Source: Euryarchaeota archaeon UBA173
GTDB lineage: Archaea > Thermoplasmatota > Poseidoniia > Poseidoniales > Thalassarchaeaceae
Direction of reading: 5' to 3'
Assembly (NCBI GenBank): GCA_002498925.1
Contig: DAJH01000007.1
Location: 1 to 29,933 of the forward strand
DNA: 29,933 nt
This document shows, in pieces, positions 24,650-29,933 of the stretch. The position numbers were made by a program, and so were the translations under genes. Below the pieces are notes generated by a model, which was not told the origin of the DNA, searched no databases, and worked only from the letters and a program-made list of their open reading frames with translations. Positions within the stretch are counted from its first letter, which is position 1, and each line of letters starts with the position of its first letter.

Positions 24650-25172
24650 AGATGTGCTCCCTGAAGTGCGATAATTCCTGGATGCTCCCCCTGATATCAT
24701 CCAAAGCCCTGTGTCCAGATGGCTTGGAAAACCTAGGTGCCTTGGGGTACCAACGCTTCGCAATCTCCTTCACGGATGTGACGTCGACGCTTCGATAGTG
24801 GAAAAACTCGTGCAGCTCTGGCATATACCTCCTCAGGAAACGCCTGTCCTGACCTATTGTGTTTCCACAGAGTGGTGAAACCCCCGCCAGACAATGCTCC
24901 ATGAGGAACTCCAGGGTGACCCTCTCTGCCTCGGCCATTGGAACCCCGTCTGACCTGACTCTCTTGAGGAGGCCGTTCTTGGTATGATGAGTCAGGTTCC
25001 AGTCATCCATCTTGGCTAACTCTGACTCGGGTTGAGATATGGCCAAAGCAGGCCCCTCGGAAACTACTGTCAGGTCCGCCTCAGTTACAATTGTGGCAAT
25101 CTCGATAATCGTATTCTCATCAGGGTAGAGTCCCGTCATCTCGAGGTCCATCCAGACCAGTCTGTCCTCCAT
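24636..25172 (-). CDS. orn: Oligoribonuclease (DEDDh 3'-5' exoribonuclease)
   Basis: This enzyme digests RNA fragments of two to five nucleotides (and linear pGpG in bacteria) to mononucleotides. The 178-residue protein has all DEDDh signatures: LVWMDLEMTGL (Asp and Glu of ExoI), CGNTIGQDRRFLRRYMPEL (ExoII Asp) and GHRALDDIRGSIQEL (ExoIII His and Asp). It also has FHYRSVDVTSVKEIAKRWYP. These blocks are close to those of proteobacterial Orn, and the length is almost identical, so bacterial origin is likely. I chose ATG 25172, since MEDRLVWMD is the normal N-terminus; a longer start at 25223 adds a non-conserved stretch. It is divergent from the MFS gene. Confidence 0.93.
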   Translation of the reverse strand: MEDRLVWMDLEMTGLYPDENTIIEIATIVTEADLTVVSEGPALAISQPESELAKMDDWNLTHHTKNGLLKRVRSDGVPMAEAERVTLEFLMEHCLAGVSPLCGNTIGQDRRFLRRYMPELHEFFHYRSVDVTSVKEIAKRWYPKAPRFSKPSGHRALDDIRGSIQELSHFREHIFRDQ

Positions 25173-25241
25173 GGATGCAAGACGACAGAGATGCTGTCTT
25201 GAGTGTTGGGGGGCCAGAATCATAGAGTTGACTGCTCGGGC

Positions 25242-26501
25242 ATGCCCATGGCAGAAGTGAGTTACATCGGTCTTCTTAGGTCTAACAAGGCCTACAGAAG
25301 GCTGTTCACTGCCAATGAGATCTCATACATCGGCGATTGGTTCTCCATGATTGCCCTCTTCTTGCTGGCAGGTGAGGCATCGGATAATTCCCCGTTGGCC
25401 ATTGCAGGGGTTCTCGCAACTAGGAGTTTCACTTTCGCCCCATTGGAGCCCCTTACCGGCATGCTAGCAGATCGTTATCCTAGGAAGTGGCTAATGGTGA
25501 TAGGGAACGTTTGGTCATTCGCAATTCTAGTTCTCGCACTGTACTTAGGACTTCTTGACAGTCTGCTATCCGTATACCTGCTAGGCATGGCTATGGTCGT
25601 CGGAAGGGCGATTTCCTCCAACGCCGAGTCCGCCTACGTTCCCAACATTTGCACCCGGGACGAGTTGCTTTCCGCTAATGCGCTTTCTTCTGGGGGGTGG
25701 TCTGCAGCAATGGGAATCGGGGCCGGCATAGGTGGATTGACAATATCGAAGTACGGCATAGAGACGGCGCTGTGGATTGATTCCCTTACATTCCTAATCG
25801 CGATTTTACTAATTCTGACACTTCCCCACGGGGGTCCTAAAAGATCCGGAAGGGATTCAGAGGATCCAAGTTCTATGCTTGATGAGATATGGTCGGGATG
25901 GAAGTACATCCTATCGAAGCCCCCCATCAGGAGGGTCGTTCTGGCGAAGGCGATGTGGGCATCTGGTGGCGGGGCCCAGGTGTTTCTTCTGATTCTGATA
26001 GGGAATGAGGCTGGCTTCGGAGATGTGGCGGCAGGGATAGGGATCCTATACATGGCCAGGGGCTTCGGCTCTGGCTTCGGCCCTATTATCAGCCGACGGT
26101 TAATGGCGAATGAGCGTTTGATTCCCTACCTCCTAGGAGGAGTTCTGATTGTCAGTGGAGCGTTTTACATGGCTGTGGCAGCTTCTGATTGGACGATGGT
26201 GATCCTCGCATATGTGTTCATTTCGCATGCCGCTAGCGGGGTGAACTGGGTCCTTTCGACCACTATGCTTCAGAAGAGGTCCGAGGATGAGTGGCTAGGG
26301 AGGGTATTCGGCACTGACTCCCTCGGAATCACGATGACAATGGGGCTTTCCACGGTTGCCGCCGGACTGATTCTGGAAAATGACTTACTCACTCTAAGAG
26401 AGACAATAATTGCCACTGGGGCCTTGCAAATCATGGCTGGAATACTGTGGATATTACTAGCTACGCCTGAAGAAAAGAAGATGCTAGATCAGGCGATCTA
26501 G
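25242..26501 (+). CDS. Major facilitator superfamily transporter (MFS_3/EntS-like exporter)
   Basis: This 419-residue protein has about 10-12 membrane helices. It opens with RRLFTANEISYIGDWFSMIA, has the loop 2-3 motif LTGMLADRYPRKWLMV (DRxPRK), and has ANALSSGGWSAAMGIGAGIGG in the middle, as in the macrolide-efflux/enterobactin-exporter branch (MFS_3). Such proteins pump out small organic molecules, driven by the proton gradient. The substrate is unknown. ATG 25242 is preferred; ATG 25248 is equally usable. Its 3' end overlaps the next reverse-strand gene by 18 bases. Confidence 0.9.
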   Translation: MPMAEVSYIGLLRSNKAYRRLFTANEISYIGDWFSMIALFLLAGEASDNSPLAIAGVLATRSFTFAPLEPLTGMLADRYPRKWLMVIGNVWSFAILVLALYLGLLDSLLSVYLLGMAMVVGRAISSNAESAYVPNICTRDELLSANALSSGGWSAAMGIGAGIGGLTISKYGIETALWIDSLTFLIAILLILTLPHGGPKRSGRDSEDPSSMLDEIWSGWKYILSKPPIRRVVLAKAMWASGGGAQVFLLILIGNEAGFGDVAAGIGILYMARGFGSGFGPIISRRLMANERLIPYLLGGVLIVSGAFYMAVAASDWTMVILAYVFISHAASGVNWVLSTTMLQKRSEDEWLGRVFGTDSLGITMTMGLSTVAAGLILENDLLTLRETIIATGALQIMAGILWILLATPEEKKMLDQAI

Positions 26502-27293
26502 CCCCACTAGTACAATGATCGGTGCTATTGAGAACAAGATGTTCTGGACCAGGGACCTTGCAGAAGCCTGTGCCCTCTTAGTGACGCGATCTTGGATCTC
26601 CCTGTCGAGCTTCTCCATGGCTACCGATGCAGGCTCCTTCACTTTACCCAGAATCTCTTCGAGAGCGTCCGCACCCATATCCAACAACCCATAAACGACT
26701 TCCTTCAAGGGGTTGTCCACAGGGACTGTTGTTGTGACTCCATCTACCTCGTGTTCAACGTCTATCACATCTCTCCAAGGCCTCGGTATTCCGGTCTCAG
26801 TGACATTCTGAAGTATCTGACGTCCGGCGACTGCCCCCTGAACTACCATCTTAGCGGTACTGAGGTTGTATTTCGATATCATCTGGATGTCCCTACGGGA
26901 GCGCATGACCTTGGAGAAGTCTGACAAGAGCCATCCCATACCTGCGAGAATTAGAAGGAACACTCCCATCTGAGGGGTTTGTTCCCACGTAGGCCAACCG
27001 ATGGGACCAAGCCAATATCTAGCACCTATGGCAATCAAAGCAGGTAGAATGAATGCCATCACTTCGTTAGCCACTATTAGCCAGAAACCCTTTACCGGTA
27101 GTGACTTAATCTTTCCAAGGAACCACTTTACGTGTTTTGTCCTCTCTCCGGGAGGCGCATATGTGTTGATCAAATCTACCAACGGAGGAGAGATGAAAAC
27201 TAGTCTCAAAATAAACGGTATTGCCAACATCAGCAGATATGCGTCCCATGGCGATGCGGGGGGCATACTGGGTATAGAAAACGCATCCGCCAT
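26484..27293 (-). CDS. Unknown multi-pass membrane protein
   Basis: From ATG 27293 the protein has 269 residues. I recognise no family. Hydrophobic segments lie at about 15-35 (DAYLLMLAIPFILRLVFI), 65-90 (FWLIVANEVMAFILPALIA) and 108-128 (MGVFLLILAGMGWLLSDF). A cytoplasmic-looking region (about 130-245) contains KYNLSTAKMVVQGAVAGR, EHEVDGVTTTVPVDNPLK and EEILGKVKEPASVAMEKL, and a last membrane helix (NILFSIAPIIVLVGLDRL) ends the protein. TTG 27323 is another possible start. It is the last gene of a reverse-strand run after the alkB-like gene. A 16-bp palindrome lies upstream. Confidence 0.7.
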   Translation of the reverse strand: MADAFSIPSMPPASPWDAYLLMLAIPFILRLVFISPPLVDLINTYAPPGERTKHVKWFLGKIKSLPVKGFWLIVANEVMAFILPALIAIGARYWLGPIGWPTWEQTPQMGVFLLILAGMGWLLSDFSKVMRSRRDIQMISKYNLSTAKMVVQGAVAGRQILQNVTETGIPRPWRDVIDVEHEVDGVTTTVPVDNPLKEVVYGLLDMGADALEEILGKVKEPASVAMEKLDREIQDRVTKRAQASARSLVQNILFSIAPIIVLVGLDRLI

Positions 27294-27332
27294 ATGAGCA
27301 CTCAAGAGAGGCTCAGCAATCAACCTCTCTAC

Positions 27333-27348
27333 GAATTACGCGTAATTC
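27333..27348. promoter_or_regulatory. 16-bp perfect palindrome between two membrane-protein genes
   Basis: GAATTACGCGTAATTC is its own reverse complement. It lies 40 bases before ATG 27293 and touches the stop codon of the upstream 145-residue gene. It could be an operator for a dimeric regulator, a hairpin, or chance. No second copy was noticed in the window. Confidence 0.3.
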
Positions 27349-27784
27349 ACCTTCTGAAGCTAGATAGCGTCTCGGCCTGGGTCATCGCGGTCCTAAGGAG
27401 GAAGAATGCGATAATGCAGCCTGCGAAGAAGCTCCCTCCGACATATACGTGAGTCTCGAACATCAGTATGCCGATGGCAGTCAGGGACAGGTAGGAAATA
27501 GTCTGGCATATCAGTGAGAGCCTCTGCAGCATGACGTACTCCATCTCATGGACGTTGGAGGCCTCCTGTATGTACGAGTTGATCAGGAAGAATATGGCTT
27601 GGAAAGGGAGGGCTGCTGCGAGTATTGCTAGGCATGCTACCGTTACCATCTCAGGATTATCGGGATCTAGCTCGAGTCCGCGAAACAGTAGGTTACCCGT
27701 ATTCAGACCGATGATGGCAGCATGAATCGCCCATGCCTTATCGGCTGGTGTTTCTTCACCATCCTCGCCTATTGGGACAACCAT
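27347..27784 (-). CDS. Unknown small membrane protein
   Basis: This 145-residue protein has an N-terminal cytoplasmic stretch (MVVPIGEDGEETPADKAW) and four predicted membrane segments, at about 19-36, 48-68 (MVTVACLAILAAALPFQAIF), 88-108 (ICQTISYLSLTAIGILMFE) and 112-132 (VGGSFFAGCIIAFFLLR). I recognise no family. It lies between the alkB-like gene (83 bases upstream) and another membrane protein, all on one strand, so cotranscription is possible. The start at ATG 27784 is the only good one. Confidence 0.65.
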   Translation of the reverse strand: MVVPIGEDGEETPADKAWAIHAAIIGLNTGNLLFRGLELDPDNPEMVTVACLAILAAALPFQAIFFLINSYIQEASNVHEMEYVMLQRLSLICQTISYLSLTAIGILMFETHVYVGGSFFAGCIIAFFLLRTAMTQAETLSSFRR

Positions 27785-27867
27785 GTGATGCTGCCATCAG
27801 ATTCACCATTGAAGGTTACTCCGATGGAGGGGGCCGAAGTCTTGGTTGCTGGAGGTCCGGTGATGCA

Positions 27868-28896
27868 TCAGACACCAGGTGCTCTGCCTCTCATCAGCCT
27901 CCTCCAGATTGGAGGTATCAAGCAGGGCCACCAGCATGCATAGTACCCAGACGGCAGAGTCGGGGAGTCTGGATAGGGCCTGAGTTTCCAGAACGGAACT
28001 GATGCTCTAAGATGGTGGTCTGAGTGTCTGGTGAGTTCGAGAAGGCTCCATCTGGACCATCGGGCCTCGGTATTCCAAGCGTGGTCCTCCTCGAACTTCC
28101 TGCTGCCATCACCCCTCCTAAGGGCCCAGTGCCTGATGTAGTTGACATACTCTAGAGTCATTATCGCGATTGTGGATACGACCAGCCAACCAGACAGCAC
28201 CGGCAATGCCCACGATTGGCCCACCCAATGGGACGCCATTAGGGATGATATCACCAATGCCTGAGCCCCCAGCCCCCTCCATGAGGGGTTTCCGAATCCA
28301 GTCCTCCCCTTCCCGTTGTGGACCCTTACCGATGAAATGAACTGGCCGGGGATGGTCGAAAACCAGAATGACCAGATTCCCTGCTCGTACGTCGCGCTTG
28401 CGGGATCACTGTCCGTTGCCACATTCTTGTGGTGGTTGTGGTTGTGCTCCGTGGTGAAGTGAGGGTAGTTGATGCTGAACAGAAGTGCCCTAGCGAGCAT
28501 CCAACCCGGGCTCCTTGGCCTCTTGTGTCCGAGTTCGTGCGCGGTCACTATGGCTGAAGCAGCGGCCACGAGGCCTGTCGATAGGGATGCTGCGAGAAGC
28601 CATCTGGTCATTCCCTCGGAGGCTGCGAAGAAGACGAATGTCCCCATCATCACGAAGTGAAGAATCCCATGCACCCAAAGCAGTGCCTCGAATGGAGTGC
28701 CTGATTCCCTAGGAGGTCGTGGGGTCTTTGACTCGCCCATGACCACGTCGAGGATTGGGCCAACCCCCCAAATGAAGACAACCCCCATCAGGGTATAGGC
28801 GCCACCGAGCAGATTCCCGGAAATTGCGAGAGCGGGGCTGATAAGACCTAGAAGATGGACGGGCCACGGCTCGGGCGCCAGTTCCGCCTCACTCAT
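27868..28896 (-). CDS. AlkB-type membrane diiron hydroxylase (alkane monooxygenase-like)
   Basis: Numbered from ATG 28896 (342 aa). Several membrane helices carry the eight-histidine diiron pattern: HELGHK (120-125), EHNHNHH (150-156) followed by VATDSDPAS, and RHSDHH (290-295). AlkB-specific NYIRHW (252-257), HAWN (272-275) and a C-terminus with LPSGYYACWWPCLIPP match the AlkB LPTGY...LIPPLW block. Known AlkB enzymes hydroxylate the end of an alkane or fatty chain and need rubredoxin and a reductase; neither is in the window. At 342 residues it is shorter than most AlkB (about 400). The natural substrate here could be an alkane, a fatty acyl chain or a lipid. Its start overlaps the end of msrA by 8 bases. 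Confidence 0.87.
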   Translation of the reverse strand: MSEAELAPEPWPVHLLGLISPALAISGNLLGGAYTLMGVVFIWGVGPILDVVMGESKTPRPPRESGTPFEALLWVHGILHFVMMGTFVFFAASEGMTRWLLAASLSTGLVAAASAIVTAHELGHKRPRSPGWMLARALLFSINYPHFTTEHNHNHHKNVATDSDPASATYEQGIWSFWFSTIPGQFISSVRVHNGKGRTGFGNPSWRGLGAQALVISSLMASHWVGQSWALPVLSGWLVVSTIAIMTLEYVNYIRHWALRRGDGSRKFEEDHAWNTEARWSRWSLLELTRHSDHHLRASVPFWKLRPYPDSPTLPSGYYACWWPCLIPPIWRRLMRGRAPGV

Positions 28897-29410
28897 ACAG
28901 ATGGGCGTGCTTGGCTCTGGTCTTAGCAATTTTCGGAGCCACGACCATCATGCAATATGGATTAGATGGGTTATTCTCGAAGTAATCGTGGTGGTATTTC
29001 TCAGCCTCATAGAAATTCCCAAGTGGCGATACCTCGGTCACGATCTCATCATCAAATGCATCACTGAGGCCATCAATTACCGCCAGCACGTCATCCCTCT
29101 GTCGGTTGTCTGAGTAGAACACTACGCTCCTGTAGTGAGGACCTATGTCGTTACCCTGCCTGTTAAGTTGAGTTGGGTCATGACATGTGAAGAATACCTC
29201 CAGAAGGGCGATCCTGTCCAACACGGATGGATCGAAAGTGACCATTACGACCTCTGCGTGCCCAGTCCTCTTTCCGCAAACCTGCTCGTAAGTCGGGTCT
29301 TCCACGTGGCCACCTGAATAACCGGGAACGACCGTTGAGACTCCTCTCAGGCCCTTGACCGCCTCTTCGACGCACCAGAAGCACCCCCCTCCGAGGACGA
29401 TTGACTCCAC
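28889..29410 (-). CDS. msrA: Peptide methionine-S-sulfoxide reductase
   Basis: This 173-residue enzyme reduces methionine S-sulfoxide in proteins or free amino acid, using thioredoxin-like donors. It has the MsrA active-site motif GGGCFWCVEEA with catalytic Cys10. It also has VVPGYSGGHVEDPTYEQVC, GHAEVVMVTFDP, FFTCHDPTQLNRQGNDIG and QYRS-like HYRSVVFY, which line the substrate pocket. The start is GTG 29410, chosen because a strong Shine-Dalgarno site stands just upstream. It begins four bases after guaB and overlaps the alkB-like gene, so the three are probably one transcript. Cytoplasmic. Confidence 0.96.
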   Translation of the reverse strand: MESIVLGGGCFWCVEEAVKGLRGVSTVVPGYSGGHVEDPTYEQVCGKRTGHAEVVMVTFDPSVLDRIALLEVFFTCHDPTQLNRQGNDIGPHYRSVVFYSDNRQRDDVLAVIDGLSDAFDDEIVTEVSPLGNFYEAEKYHHDYFENNPSNPYCMMVVAPKIAKTRAKHAHLYE

Positions 29411-29414
29411 TGCA

Positions 29415-29933
<519 letters not shown>

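Noticed and set aside
24092..24763. A 223-codon reverse open frame
   Set aside because: It is antisense to the JAMM gene and runs into orn in a different frame; no recognisable domain.

Overview
The window looks like a gene-dense chromosomal segment from a free-living planktonic archaeon, most likely the Marine Group II / Poseidoniales-type Thermoplasmatota. This is inferred from gene content, not from a marker-gene tree. Archaeal signs are a Taw2/TYW2-type wyosine enzyme, stand-alone Lrp/AsnC RAM-domain proteins, a JAMM-motif protein, a membrane-anchored double winged-helix regulator, large secreted proteins with a C-terminal membrane anchor, few Shine-Dalgarno sites, and TATA-like boxes about 26 nt before some start codons. 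These sit beside genes of bacterial character: ferrochelatase, cold-shock protein, UvrC, MsrA, oligoribonuclease and an AlkB-type hydroxylase. I found no tRNA, rRNA, CRISPR array, insertion sequence or prophage.

Layout. 1-836 (-): start of a secreted beta-propeller lipoprotein, cut by the window edge. 946-2377: DUF454 membrane protein (+) facing ferrochelatase hemH (-). 2390-2769: the only sizeable gap, with a doubtful small gene and a hairpin behind the cold-shock gene. 2770-3874 (-): cold-shock protein and membrane-bound two-wHTH regulator. 3966-5610 (+): an M29-aminopeptidase-like protein and thiamine pyrophosphokinase, four bases apart. 5620-6666 (-): AI-2E/PerM family permease. 6752-8822: divergent GT4 and GT2 glycosyltransferases. 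8871-13541 (-): a 1556-residue secreted beta-helix/PKD-like surface protein. 13631-16091 (+): two small RAM-domain proteins and a membrane-anchored subtilisin. 16093-18282 (-): a wHTH-STAND NTPase. 18314-20020 (+): UvrC. 19998-22979 (-): an unknown 993-residue exported membrane-anchored protein. 23041-24649 (+): Taw2 and a JAMM protein. 24636-25172 (-): oligoribonuclease. 25242-26501 (+): MFS exporter. 26484-29933 (-): guaB (partial), msrA, an alkB-like hydroxylase and two unknown membrane proteins, all on one strand.

The content combines housekeeping (heme, thiamine-PP, GMP, wyosine tRNA, DNA and RNA repair or turnover) with cell-surface and environmental functions (secreted giants, protease, glycosyltransferases, permeases). 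Several convergent gene pairs overlap at their 3' ends, as in a streamlined genome. The least ordinary items are the M29 homologue that seems to have lost most metal ligands, the wHTH-STAND NTPase, the JAMM protein next to Taw2, the alkB-like gene overlapping msrA, the pair of RAM proteins leading into a protease, and the 993-residue exported protein of unknown family.
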